A DNA stretch of 45,158 bases, taken from assembly GCF_030695085.1 (NCBI RefSeq), contig NZ_JAUYTS010000147.1, forward strand, positions 1-45,158. Direction: 5' to 3'. Below the pieces are notes generated by a model that saw only the letters and a program-made list of their open reading frames with translations, ran no database searches and had not been told where the DNA came from. Below, one piece after another: positions 33,592 to 41,374 of this stretch. Each line of letters starts with the position of its first letter. Position 1 is the stretch's first letter. A program made the translations under genes and the position numbers. Origin of the DNA: Falsiroseomonas sp. GTDB lineage: Bacteria > Pseudomonadota > Alphaproteobacteria > Acetobacterales > Acetobacteraceae.

Positions 33592-34157
33592 GCCTGCCAC
33601 CGGCGTATTTCGAGGCGCTGTACCAGGCCGACCCCGACCCCTGGCGCTTCGCCGAAAGCGACTACGAACGCGACAAATACGCAGCCACCCTCGCCGCCCT
33701 GCCGCGCCGCCGCTACCGACGCGCCTTCGAGGCCGGCTGTTCCATCGGCGTGCTGACGGCGGCGCTGGCGCCACGCTGCGACGCGCTGCTGGCGGTGGAT
33801 GCGGCGGCCGCGCCCTTGCAGGCGGCGCGGGACCGCTGCGCCGCGCTGCCGCAGGTCACGCTGCGCCAGGCGGTGCTGCCGGCGGATTGGCCGGCGGCGC
33901 GCTTCGACCTGATGCTGTTTTCCGAGGTTCTGTACTATCTGGACCGGGACGATCTGCACCGCCTGGCGGCACGGACAGCGGCCAGCCTGGCAGCGGGCGG
34001 CGACATCCTGCTGGTGCATTGGACGGGCGAGACGGACTACCCGCTGACCGGCGATGCGGCCGCCGAGGCCTTCTGCGCTGCCCTCTCGTCGCAGGCCGAG
34101 GTCACCTGGCAAAACCGCGCAGATCGCTACCGGCTGGACCTGCTGCGCGGCCGCTGA
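33588..34157 (+). CDS. NodS-like SAM-dependent methyltransferase
   Basis: A 189-residue class I methyltransferase of the NodS family. The family opening PAYFEALYQADPDPWRF, the hinge SDYERDKYAATLAALPRRRY and the SAM site AFEAGCSIGVLTAALAPRC are all present, with LLAVDAAAAPL (ribose-binding Asp) and LMLFSEVLYYLDRDDL. NodS N-methylates the deacetylated glucosamine end of Nod factors, so a free amine made by the preceding PIG-L deacetylase is a natural substrate. It is coupled to that gene by ATGA, and its last 56 bases overlap the 3' end of the opposing GT2 gene. Confidence 0.9.
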   Translation: MSLPPAYFEALYQADPDPWRFAESDYERDKYAATLAALPRRRYRRAFEAGCSIGVLTAALAPRCDALLAVDAAAAPLQAARDRCAALPQVTLRQAVLPADWPAARFDLMLFSEVLYYLDRDDLHRLAARTAASLAAGGDILLVHWTGETDYPLTGDAAAEAFCAALSSQAEVTWQNRADRYRLDLLRGR

Positions 34158-35259
34158 ACACCGCCCGGCCCAGGCGCAGCAGCTTCAGCAGGGTGCGACC
34201 GCGGGCGATTTCCTCCGGCAGATCGGCAAGCCGCAGCGGCCGGCGGCGCAGCGCCGGTGCGGCGCGCTGCAACTCCTCCCAGGCCGGCCAGAAATGCGGC
34301 ATCGCGGCGATGGCGCGCAGCCTCTCGCGCGGCAGGCCGAGCGCCAGCGCCAGCCGGGCCGGGTCGCCCAGGCGGGGCCGGCCGGAATGCAGGCGCCGCA
34401 GCGCGTGGCGGCAGCGCAGCCGCAGCAGCGCGGCGAGGGCGGGCTCCAGCCTGTCATCGACCGGTGCATCGGGCTGCGCCAGGCGCTGGCGCAGCGTATC
34501 CGCCATGCCACCCACCGCCCGCCCCTCCAGGCGGCATGAGACGATGACGCGCGCCGCCGGGCTGTGCCGCACCCGCAGCCCGGCGCCGAGCAATGCCGCG
34601 AACAGGGCGCGATCCTCCCCCACCGGCAACTCCGGCAGCCCGCCGACGGCGCGATAGGCGGACAGGCGCAGCGCGATGGAGGCGCCGGAATGCACGGCGT
34701 GGCGCGGCCAGGGGTCGTGCGGGTCGGAATCGACCAGGGTTGCCAGTTCCTCCAGCAGCGCGGCGTAGCGGGCCTCCATCGCCTCCCACCTCCGCAAGGA
34801 CGCGGGCAGCAACGCGGCTTCGGTGGGGTCCGTGGCGTAGGTGCCGGCCACGGCATCCGCGCCGGCGGCGAAGGCGGCCAGGTTGGCGGCGATCCAGCCG
34901 GGGGTGGCGCGGCCATCCGCATCGGTGCTGAACAGCAGCGGATCGGGCCCTGGCGCCGCGCCGAACAGGGCCGCGCCGGCATCCATCGCCGCGCGGCGGG
35001 CGCCGCCGGCATGGGCGCGGCGGGGCGGCAGGCAGCATTCGGCCACCTCCAGCCGATAGGGCAGGGCCGGTGCCAGGCTGCGGGCCAGACCGGCGGTGTC
35101 GTCGCTGCAATTATTGGCCAGCACCAGCACGGCGATCGCGTCCTGCTGCACGCCCTGCTGCACCGCCAGGGCCGCAAGGCAGGCGGGCAATTGGTCGGCC
35201 TCGTCCCGTGCAGGGATGGCGATGACAAGGCGCGGCGGGGAGGGGGATGAAATCGGCAT
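34102..35259 (-). CDS. Family 2 glycosyltransferase
   Basis: A 385-residue GT-A fold enzyme. The opening strand is RLVIAIPARDEADQLPACLA; further marks are VLANNCSDDTAGLARSL, the DxD-type FSTDADGRATPGWI, and GVGGLPELPVGEDRALFAAL-like region (seen as AVGGLPELPVGEDRALFAAL) that holds the ED catalytic pair. There is no transmembrane domain, so it acts in the cytoplasm or at the membrane face. It is convergent with the methyltransferase gene and overlaps it by 56 bases, an unusually long antisense overlap between two real genes. It probably extends or builds the sugar that the deacetylase and methyltransferase modify. Confidence 0.9.
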   Translation of the reverse strand: MPISSPSPPRLVIAIPARDEADQLPACLAALAVQQGVQQDAIAVLVLANNCSDDTAGLARSLAPALPYRLEVAECCLPPRRAHAGGARRAAMDAGAALFGAAPGPDPLLFSTDADGRATPGWIAANLAAFAAGADAVAGTYATDPTEAALLPASLRRWEAMEARYAALLEELATLVDSDPHDPWPRHAVHSGASIALRLSAYRAVGGLPELPVGEDRALFAALLGAGLRVRHSPAARVIVSCRLEGRAVGGMADTLRQRLAQPDAPVDDRLEPALAALLRLRCRHALRRLHSGRPRLGDPARLALALGLPRERLRAIAAMPHFWPAWEELQRAAPALRRRPLRLADLPEEIARGRTLLKLLRLGRAVFSGRAAGPAGSDLRGFAR

Positions 35260-35321
35260 TGGGCGCCGGGCAAACGCCCCCCACCCCGGGGCCGTTCCGT
35301 CACGGAACCGTTGGAAGGGTC

Positions 35322-35379
35322 AGTGACCGTTTGAGAACACCTGCAGGTCGTCAGCCGCCGGCATTCTCAAACGGTCACT
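35322..35379 (-). terminator. Long perfect inverted repeat after the GMC gene
   Basis: AGTGACCGTTTGAGAA (35322-35337) and its exact complement TTCTCAAACGGTCACT (35364-35379) form a 16-bp stem with a 26-base loop. It begins at the last base of the GMC oxidoreductase stop codon and precedes the GT2 gene. It is a likely terminator of the ridA-GMC operon. Sixteen exact base pairs is longer than most terminator stems here. A smaller palindrome, GTTCCGTCACGGAAC, lies just beyond it. Confidence 0.6.
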
Positions 35380-37007
35380 CAGGTCACCGCGCCGGTGATG
35401 AAATCGGCCGCGCGTTCCGCGATCATCAACGTCGTCGCATAGGTGTTGGCGGACGGCATGGACGGCATGATCGAGGCATCCACCACGCGCAGCCCGGCCA
35501 GCCCATGCACCAGCAGCCGGTCGCTGACTACGGCGGTCGGGTCCGTCTCCGGCCCCATCCGCGCCGTGCCGATCAGGTGGTAGGTGGTGCTGCCGTTCCT
35601 TTTGGCGAAATCGAGCAACTCGTCATCGCCCTGCACCTTCGGCCCCGGCAGCGTTTCGCCATCCAGATACTGGCCCAGCTCCGGCGTGCCGAGCATCCGG
35701 CGCAGCAGCTTCATGCCGCCGAGATGCACGCGGATATCCATCGGGTCCGACAGGTAGTTCGGGTTGATCTCCGGGTCCTCGAACACGTCGGTGCTGCGCG
35801 CCCGCACCCAGCCGGTGCTTTCGGGGCGGTGTTGCCAGGCGCCGGCGGTGACGCCGGGGTAGTCGTCCAGCACATAGACCTTGCCCTCGGCGTAACTGCC
35901 GGGGGTGAAGACGCATTGCAGATCGGGCTGGTCCAGCCCCTCGAAGCTTTTCCAGAAGACATGCACATGGGATGGCGTGGTGGCCAGGATGCTCGGCCGC
36001 CCGGTGGCCCAGCGGGCGATCTGCGCGCCGAGCTTCAGGCCGCGCGCCAATTCGTTCAGCGTCTCCACGCCCGGCTTGGCGCGCATGACGAAGCGGCTGG
36101 CATAATGGTCGCGGAAGTTGGACCCGACGCCGCGCACATCGCGCACCACCGGCACGCCAAGCCGCCCCAGCAATTCCGCAGGCCCGACGCCCGAGATCTG
36201 CAGCAGCCGCGCCGTATTCACCGTGCCGGAACACAGGATCACCTCCCGCCGCGCCATCACCTGCCGCGGCGCCGCGCCGCGCGCGGTAAGGTAGGCGATG
36301 CCGGTGGCGCGGGTGCCCTCGAACAGGATGCGGCTGGCGCGGGCGTTGGTGCGGACTTCCAGGTTCGGCCGCTTCATCGCCGGCCTCAGGAAGGCCACGG
36401 CGGCGGAGATGCGGCGGCCGTTGCGGATGGTGCGCTGGTAGTAGCCGACGCCGGCCTGTTGGCCGCTGTTGTAGTCCGGCGCGCGGGGGATGCCGATGCC
36501 CTCGCAGCCGCGGATGAAGGCCTCCGAGACCTGGTTGATCCAGTCCATGTCGGTGATCGGGATGCCATCCGCATTGCGGCCGCGCGACTCGCCGATTTCC
36601 TTCCCCACCGGGCCGATGCGATTCTCGCTGCGCCGGTAATAGGGCAGGCAATCCGCATAGCCCCAGCCGCGATTGCCGCGCTGCGCCCAACTGTCCAGAT
36701 CGGTCGGCTGGCCGCGATTGTAGATCAGCCCGTTGACGGAGGAAGACCCGCCCAGCGTGCGCCCCTGCGTCGTGCTGATGCGCCGCCCGCCGGTCATCGG
36801 GATGGCCTCGGTCTTGAACTGCCAGGTCACCGCCGGGTTGGCGAGCGTCTTGATGAAGCCGGCCGGGATATGGATGAAGGGGTTGCGGTCCGGCGGCCCG
36901 GCTTCCAGCACGCAGACGGTGACAGCCGGGTCAGCCGTCAGCCGGTTGGCCAGCACCGATCCGGCCGCGCCGGACCCGACGATGACGTAGTCGAAGCTTT
37001 CGGTCAC
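35379..37007 (-). CDS. GMC family oxidoreductase
   Basis: A 542-residue FAD-dependent glucose-methanol-choline oxidoreductase. The dinucleotide motif is YVIVGSGAAGSVLANRL; GGRRISTTQGRTLGGSSSVNG is the first signature (read in two parts), and EVILCSGTVNTARLLQISG the second. The C-terminal catalytic His is in STTYHLIGTARMG and the paired Asn in SANTYATTLMIAERAAD. It oxidises an alcohol, probably via a quinone or cytochrome acceptor as in choline and alcohol dehydrogenases. It overlaps the ridA-like gene by ATGA. Confidence 0.95.
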   Translation of the reverse strand: MTESFDYVIVGSGAAGSVLANRLTADPAVTVCVLEAGPPDRNPFIHIPAGFIKTLANPAVTWQFKTEAIPMTGGRRISTTQGRTLGGSSSVNGLIYNRGQPTDLDSWAQRGNRGWGYADCLPYYRRSENRIGPVGKEIGESRGRNADGIPITDMDWINQVSEAFIRGCEGIGIPRAPDYNSGQQAGVGYYQRTIRNGRRISAAVAFLRPAMKRPNLEVRTNARASRILFEGTRATGIAYLTARGAAPRQVMARREVILCSGTVNTARLLQISGVGPAELLGRLGVPVVRDVRGVGSNFRDHYASRFVMRAKPGVETLNELARGLKLGAQIARWATGRPSILATTPSHVHVFWKSFEGLDQPDLQCVFTPGSYAEGKVYVLDDYPGVTAGAWQHRPESTGWVRARSTDVFEDPEINPNYLSDPMDIRVHLGGMKLLRRMLGTPELGQYLDGETLPGPKVQGDDELLDFAKRNGSTTYHLIGTARMGPETDPTAVVSDRLLVHGLAGLRVVDASIMPSMPSANTYATTLMIAERAADFITGAVT

Positions 37008-37471
37008 GGCGCGGATTTCAGCAGCACCACGGCCTCGATCTCCACGGCGATGCCGCGAGGCAGGCTGGCCAGGCCCACGGCGGAGCGTGCCGGGCGGCCG
37101 GAATCGCCGAACACCTCCACGAACAAATCGGTACAGCCGTTGATGACTTCCGGCTGGTGGCCGAATTCCGGCACGGCGCGGACCATGCCGAGCACCTTCA
37201 GGATGGTGTCCACCCGGTCCAGCGAACCCAGCGCGCCGCGCATATTGGCCAGCAGGTTGATGCCGCAGAGCCGCGCCGCCTCATACCCCTGCGCCACATC
37301 GAGATCGGCGCCGACCAGCCCGGTGATCGAACTGCCATCCGCCCGCCGCGGCCCCACGCCCGAGAGGAACAGGAGCCCCCCGCCGATCCGCCAGGGCACG
37401 TAGTTGCCCATCGGCTTCGGCGAGGGCGGCAGTTCCAGGCCGAGTTCGGCGAGGCGGCGTTCGGCGGACAT
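37004..37471 (-). CDS. RidA-family protein
   Basis: A 155-residue RidA/YjgF homologue of the longer subtype. Seen are PMGNYVPWRIGGGLLFLSGV, QGYEAARLCGINLLANMRGA, FGDSGRPARSAVGLASLPRG and IAVEIEAVVLLK, with Arg and Glu where the family has active-site residues. It is the first gene of the pair with the GMC oxidoreductase and may clear reactive imine by-products of that oxidation. It is the last chromosomal gene before the guaA-type attachment site. Confidence 0.93.
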   Translation of the reverse strand: MSAERRLAELGLELPPSPKPMGNYVPWRIGGGLLFLSGVGPRRADGSSITGLVGADLDVAQGYEAARLCGINLLANMRGALGSLDRVDTILKVLGMVRAVPEFGHQPEVINGCTDLFVEVFGDSGRPARSAVGLASLPRGIAVEIEAVVLLKSAP

Positions 37472-37551
37472 GGGGCGGCTCCGTGGCGGGAATGGTTCCT
37501 AATCTGCCGGGCAGGGCGCCGCTGATCCATCCCCCGATTGAGGCTGGCGCG

Positions 37552-37569
37552 TCACTCCCACTCGATGGT
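37552..37569 (-). other. guaA 3'-end remnant: putative island attachment site
   Basis: On the minus strand this reads ACCATCGAGTGGGAGTGA, that is Thr-Ile-Glu-Trp-Glu-stop, the nearly invariant end of GMP synthetase GuaA. Homology stops abruptly just upstream, so guaA itself is not here. The guaA 3' end is a known integration site of tyrosine-recombinase islands, which leave a full gene at one end and a short copy at the other. The remnant's polarity places the island on its high-coordinate side, with intact guaA and the integrase beyond 45,158. Confidence 0.7.
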
Positions 37570-37619
37570 CAATCAGAGTCTTAGGCACAAGTTTTCATTC
37601 AGAAATTCGCCCCATAACG

Positions 37620-37648
37620 CCGTCATATACCGTCATCCATACCGTCAG
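37620..37648. repeat. Three CCGTCA(T/G) direct repeats next to the attachment site
   Basis: CCGTCAT at 37620-37626 and 37630-37636 and CCGTCAG at 37642-37648 are spaced by 10 and 12 bases, about one helical turn. They lie 50-80 bases inside the putative island end, where arm-type integrase or excisionase sites are found. The surrounding 37571-37719 is AT-richer than the rest and has no supported gene. Confidence 0.45.
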
Positions 37649-37719
37649 ATGATAGCCTCAGAGAGCCCGCCCGGATGGCAGCCCGAGCATCGCCGCTCAC
37701 AGCCAATCAGTGCGCACTT

Positions 37720-38340
37720 CTAGCCGCGCCGCGTCAGAAGGCGGAGCTTCTCCAACGCTACACGCTCGCTTTCCTTGTGGTCGATCGTCCCGGCGAACCG
37801 CCCCGCCGCGTCAAGCAGGAAGATGCTGGCGGAATGGTCCATCGTGTAGCCGCCGCCCTCCAGCGGAACGCGGCGGTAGATGACACGAAAGCCGCGTGCA
37901 GCCGCCGCGATCTGCGCCTCGGTGCCGGTCAGCCCGATGATCTTCCGATCAAAGGCCTCCAGGTAGGCGGCCATCGCCTGCGGCGTGTCGCGCTCGCCGT
38001 CGACGCTCACGAACAGCCAATGAAGCTGGTCCGCATCGGCGCCCAGCGCCTCGATGAAGCCCGTCATCTCGGTGAGCGTGGTCGGGCAGACATCGGGGCA
38101 ATAGGTGAAGCCGAAGAACACCGCCATCGGCCGGCCGCGGAAGTCGCGTTCGGTGACCGCGCGGCCGCGGTGGTCGGTCAGGCTGAAGGGCCCGCCGATC
38201 GCCAGCGTCTGCGGCCCGGTCGCGACGCGCGGCGGCGCCAGCGGACCATCGGAGACCAGCCACCCGCCGGTGGTGGCCAGCAGCAGGAAGCCCACGACGC
38301 CAACGGCGCCCCAGGCCACCCAACGGATGATGCGCAGCAT
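37720..38340 (-). CDS. SCO1/SenC copper-handling protein
   Basis: A 206-residue membrane-anchored thioredoxin-fold protein that delivers copper to cytochrome oxidase or handles periplasmic copper and thiols. An N-terminal anchor (WVAWGAVGVVGFLLLATTGG) precedes the domain. The copper ligands are the CxxxC of FTYCPDVCPTTLTEM and the His of MDHSASIFLLD. The ATG at 38340 has GAGG 6-9 bases upstream. It is the last gene of the metal run, 7 bases after the PCu(A)C gene, a common pair in which PCu(A)C hands copper to SCO. Confidence 0.93.
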   Translation of the reverse strand: MLRIIRWVAWGAVGVVGFLLLATTGGWLVSDGPLAPPRVATGPQTLAIGGPFSLTDHRGRAVTERDFRGRPMAVFFGFTYCPDVCPTTLTEMTGFIEALGADADQLHWLFVSVDGERDTPQAMAAYLEAFDRKIIGLTGTEAQIAAAARGFRVIYRRVPLEGGGYTMDHSASIFLLDAAGRFAGTIDHKESERVALEKLRLLTRRG

Positions 38341-38347
38341 CGTCGCC

Positions 38348-38845
38348 TCAATGCCCCTGGTGCGGCCCGGTGCCGCGCGCACCCGGCGCATCGACGGCTA
38401 GTTCGACCGCAACACGCCCCGCGCGCTCGAACACGAGGGTGAGCGGCACGCTGGCGCCCTGTTGGAAGCCGCCTTGTGGCCCGATCAGCATCAGATGCTG
38501 GCCGCCAGGTGCCAACCGCACCTCCCCGCCTGGCGGCACCGCAATGCCGTCGGTGATCGGGCGCATGCGCATGATGCCGTCGGTGACGGACATCTCGTGC
38601 AACTCGACGCGCGCCGCGCGCGGCGTCTCGGCGGCGACCAGCCGATCCGGCGCGGAGCCGGTGTTGCGGATCACCATGTAGCCGGCGGCAGTCGGCGCCG
38701 CGGCGCCCACGGCGCGCGTCCAGGGATGGTCGATGGCCAGGTCCCCGGCACGGAAATCGTGCGCGGCGAGCGGGGCGCCAAGGAAGGGCAGGGAGACGAA
38801 GGCGGCGCCGGTCATCAGGACCGCGCGCAGAAGGGTGCGACGCAT
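38348..38845 (-). CDS. PCu(A)C periplasmic copper chaperone
   Basis: A 165-residue exported copper chaperone. The signal is MRRTLLRAVLMTGAAFVSLP, cleaved near PLAAHD. The Cu(I) site is classic: VELHEMSVTDGIMRM and, after about 20 residues, GGQHLMLIG, giving the His-Met-Met-His-Met set. A His-bearing tail (GTGPHQGH) may also bind metal. It supplies copper to oxidase assembly through SCO, whose gene follows directly. GGAG lies 9 bases before the ATG at 38845. Confidence 0.93.
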   Translation of the reverse strand: MRRTLLRAVLMTGAAFVSLPFLGAPLAAHDFRAGDLAIDHPWTRAVGAAAPTAAGYMVIRNTGSAPDRLVAAETPRAARVELHEMSVTDGIMRMRPITDGIAVPPGGEVRLAPGGQHLMLIGPQGGFQQGASVPLTLVFERAGRVAVELAVDAPGARGTGPHQGH

Positions 38846-38898
38846 GGAAGGTTGCTCCGACAAGGGATGGAACAGCCCCGCGCCAGGCGGGGCGGGCT

Positions 38899-39291
38899 TC
38901 AGCCGAGGGTCGGAGCGACAGGCGGTGCGCGGGCCGGCGGCGGTGCACGCGCCGGCGGCAGGGGCGATGCGCCGGCGAAGGCAGCGCGGTGCGCGGCCAG
39001 CGTCGTCCAGGCCGGCATCGGCAGCACGAGTGGGGCCGGCGGCGGCGCATCCGCCGCATCGGGCAGACGGCACAGCGGACAATGCGACGCGGCCTCGGCG
39101 TCCGGCGCCTGCTCGGGCGCATCCGGCGCGGGCAGGCCGGACGGCAGGCACAGGCTTGCCCGCAGCATCGCGTCGAAGGCGGCCCTGTCCATTGCCGCGA
39201 AGGCCGGCAGCGGCGCCAGTAGCCGCGCCACCATGGCCAGCAGCACCAGGGCGGAGATCGGCACGCGCAGTTCGGCCCAGGCCCGCCTCAT
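38899..39291 (-). CDS. DUF2946-like small membrane/exported protein
   Basis: A 130-residue protein with an N-terminal hydrophobic segment ([20 protein letters not shown]), a mid-protein HCPLCR motif and a Pro/Ala-rich tail. The HCPxC motif with this length and a neighbouring PCu(A)C gene fits DUF2946, found next to copper genes; a metal-binding role is likely but unproven. It starts inside the ynfA stop (ATGA). Confidence 0.7.
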   Translation of the reverse strand: MRRAWAELRVPISALVLLAMVARLLAPLPAFAAMDRAAFDAMLRASLCLPSGLPAPDAPEQAPDAEAASHCPLCRLPDAADAPPPAPLVLPMPAWTTLAAHRAAFAGASPLPPARAPPPARAPPVAPTLG

Positions 39292-39614
39292 GCGGCGCGC
39301 GGCCCCCACAGGATGATCGCCGCGCCACCCAGGGCAACGGCACCGCCGATCAGGTCCCAGCGATCGGGCTCGAAACCCTCGACCACCCGCAGCCACACAA
39401 GTGTCGCCGCGATGTAGACGCCGCCATAGACCGCATAGGCGCGGCCGGCATGCTCCACCTCGACCAGGGTCAGCAACCACGCGAAGGCGATGAGCGCGGC
39501 GACGCCCGCGGCTGCCCACACCGCCGAATGGCCCAGCCGCAGCCACGCCCAGAAGGCGAAACAGCCAGCGATCTCCGCCAGCGCGGCCGCGGCGTAGATC
39601 GCGACCGTCCTCAT
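39288..39614 (-). CDS. ynfA: YnfA/UPF0060 small membrane transporter-like protein
   Basis: A 108-residue protein with four transmembrane helices ([72 protein letters not shown]). The helix pattern and the [11 protein letters not shown] motif match the UPF0060 family, relatives of small multidrug-resistance proteins. Members are often found with cadmium or other metal genes on islands. It overlaps both neighbours by ATGA. Confidence 0.92.
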   Translation of the reverse strand: MRTVAIYAAAALAEIAGCFAFWAWLRLGHSAVWAAAGVAALIAFAWLLTLVEVEHAGRAYAVYGGVYIAATLVWLRVVEGFEPDRWDLIGGAVALGGAAIILWGPRAA

Positions 39615-40108
39615 CGCCGGGCGGGCGCCTCGGCGACCTCGATGCCGGGGATGCAGGACTGTCGGGTCAGCCAGGGCCAGGGATTCTCCGCGCGCCCGTC
39701 GCGGCGCAGCTCGACATGCAGGTTCGCCCCGGTGGTGCGGCCGGTGCGCCCCACCACGCCGAGGTCCTGGCCCGCCGCGACCGGACGCCCGGCCGCCACG
39801 CCGGGCGCGAAGCGTGCCAGGTGGGCGTATCGAGCGCGGGAGCCGTCGGCGTGCTCGATCTCGATCATCAGGCCGTAGTCGTAGTAGCGGCCGGCGAAGA
39901 CCACCACGCCGTCGCTCAGCGCCACCACGGGCGTGCCGACCGGCGCGCGGATGTCCACGCCGGGATGAGGCCTGCCGTGGCGCAAGCCGAAGCCCGAGGA
40001 GAACTCGCCCGCGACCGGCATGGTCGCTGGACAGGGGGCTGCGAGCGCGGCGGACCCGGTGCCGAGAACGAAGGCGAGACCGAGGATCAGGGAGGGACGA
40101 TGGATCAT
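39611..40108 (-). CDS. M23-family peptidoglycan metallopeptidase
   Basis: A 165-residue exported LytM-type protein. After a signal ([20 protein letters not shown]) the domain shows [20 protein letters not shown] (HxxxD zinc ligands), [11 protein letters not shown] and the catalytic HxE-type [11 protein letters not shown], so the site looks complete. It may loosen cell wall or act on a cross-bridge near envelope efflux complexes; its link with metal genes is by context only. The start at 40108 is chosen for the signal peptide. Confidence 0.9.
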   Translation of the reverse strand: MIHRPSLILGLAFVLGTGSAALAAPCPATMPVAGEFSSGFGLRHGRPHPGVDIRAPVGTPVVALSDGVVVFAGRYYDYGLMIEIEHADGSRARYAHLARFAPGVAAGRPVAAGQDLGVVGRTGRTTGANLHVELRRDGRAENPWPWLTRQSCIPGIEVAEAPARR

Positions 40109-40154
40109 GGCGCGGTCCGTGCCTTGACCCGCTCCGGAAGGCAACCCCGGAGCC

Positions 40155-40823
40155 TCAGCCACGGGGCGCCGCGCCCGGCGGCAGCAGTGGGCGGATCAGC
40201 GCGGAGAAGCGCTCGAAGCTCTGCACGCCGCGATGCAGCTGCCCGTTGATCACGAAGGAAGGGGTCGCGTTGACGCCCGACTCGCGCTCGCCCTGCAGCC
40301 GCATCAGGATGATCGGGTCGGTGAAGCCGCGGTCGGTCATGCAGGCGTCGATCCGCGCCGCCGGGATCCCGGCGAGCGTGCCGGCGCGGCGCAGCCAGGT
40401 GCGCGCATCCGGGCTGTGCGCCCAGGCCTCCTTGTTCGCGTAGAGGGTCGAGATCAGCGCCTCGTATCGCTCCGGCCCGCCGCAATGGACCATCGCCGCC
40501 GCATCGAGCGCCACGCGGTCGAGCGGGAAGTCGCGCATCACGAAGCGCACCAGCCCCGGCTCGATGAAGGTCGTGCGAATGCGCGGGAAGATCGTGGTGT
40601 GGAAGTTCGCGCAATTGCCGCAGGTCAGCGAGTGGTACTCGATGACCGCCACCGGGGCATCGGCGCGGCCGATGATGCGCTCGCCCGGCAGCGGTCGCGG
40701 GGTGTCGGGGGCGGGTGCCGTCGGCTCGAAGGCCTGGGGCCCGGGCGCCTGGGCGAGTGCGGTCGCCGCCGGAACGACGAATGCGGCGGCAAGCGCCGCC
40801 CGGCGGGTTATGGTGTGGGACAT
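40155..40823 (-). CDS. DsbA-family thiol:disulfide protein
   Basis: A 222-residue thioredoxin-fold protein with a Tat-like signal (SHTITRRAALAAAFVVPAAT). The active-site motif is EYHSLTCGNCANFH (CGNC) and the cis-Pro loop is GVNATPSFVING. It belongs to the DsbA/ScsC-like group with an inserted helical domain. Periplasmic thiols are early targets of Cu, Cd and Hg, so it may repair or protect them. GGAGGA lies 7 bases before the ATG at 40823. CcdA, encoded nearby, could supply its electrons. Confidence 0.92.
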   Translation of the reverse strand: MSHTITRRAALAAAFVVPAATALAQAPGPQAFEPTAPAPDTPRPLPGERIIGRADAPVAVIEYHSLTCGNCANFHTTIFPRIRTTFIEPGLVRFVMRDFPLDRVALDAAAMVHCGGPERYEALISTLYANKEAWAHSPDARTWLRRAGTLAGIPAARIDACMTDRGFTDPIILMRLQGERESGVNATPSFVINGQLHRGVQSFERFSALIRPLLPPGAAPRG

Positions 40824-40852
40824 GGGTGGTTCCTCCGGCTCTGGGATAGTGG

Positions 40853-41374
40853 TCATTGCGGCTGCACCTGGGGCGACGGTGCGCGAAAGCTAGTCAGCAC
40901 CAGCAGCGTGACGCCGCAGACGATGGCGACATCGGCCATGTTGAAGGTCGGCCAGTGCCAGCCGCCGTAATGCGCGTCGATGAAGTCGGTGACCGCGCCG
41001 ATGCGCAGGCGGTCGGCGATGTTGCCGATCGCCCCGCCGATGATGAGGCCGATCGCCGTCGCCTCGGTCCGGTTGGCCGCGCGCCGCAGCCAATGTAGCA
41101 GCCAGGCCACCACGGCGAGCTTGATGCCGACCAGCAGCCACACCGCGCCGGCCGCGCTGTCGGCGAACATCCCGAAGGTGACGCCGGTGTTGAAGCCAAG
41201 CCGCAGGTTCAGCACCGGCAGCAGCGTGATCCCTTCGCTGTAGGGCGGCCAGAGCGCTTCCAGCGCCCAGGCCTTGGTCGCCTGGTCGATGACCGCTGCG
41301 ATTGGTGCCGCGATCAGGCCGAAGCGGCGCAGCGCGCGGGGGGCGGGCGTCGTCATCCCAGCCGAGCCAGCCAT
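40853..41374 (-). CDS. lspA: Lipoprotein signal peptidase II
   Basis: A 173-residue, four-helix aspartyl protease that removes signal peptides from prolipoproteins. The signatures are AVIDQATKAWALEAL, IIGGAIGNIADRLR (first catalytic Asp) and FNMADVAIVCG (second). The ATG at 41374 has GGAGG 7 bases upstream and is preferred over the ATG at 41356, which overlaps the ccdA stop by ATGA. As a member of a metal island it is probably a second copy beside the housekeeping gene, as with PbrC-type LspA in lead resistance. Confidence 0.93.
   Translation of the reverse strand: MAGSAGMTTPAPRALRRFGLIAAPIAAVIDQATKAWALEALWPPYSEGITLLPVLNLRLGFNTGVTFGMFADSAAGAVWLLVGIKLAVVAWLLHWLRRAANRTEATAIGLIIGGAIGNIADRLRIGAVTDFIDAHYGGWHWPTFNMADVAIVCGVTLLVLTSFRAPSPQVQPQ

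Noticed and set aside
37538..37723. A 61-codon open frame over the attachment site
   Set aside because: No ribosome site or family likeness; it spans the guaA remnant and phased repeats, which explain the region better.
38899..39546. A 215-residue open frame as one protein
   Set aside because: Its first 85 codons overlap ynfA in another frame; the ATG at 39291, coupled to the ynfA stop, gives a protein with a proper membrane start.
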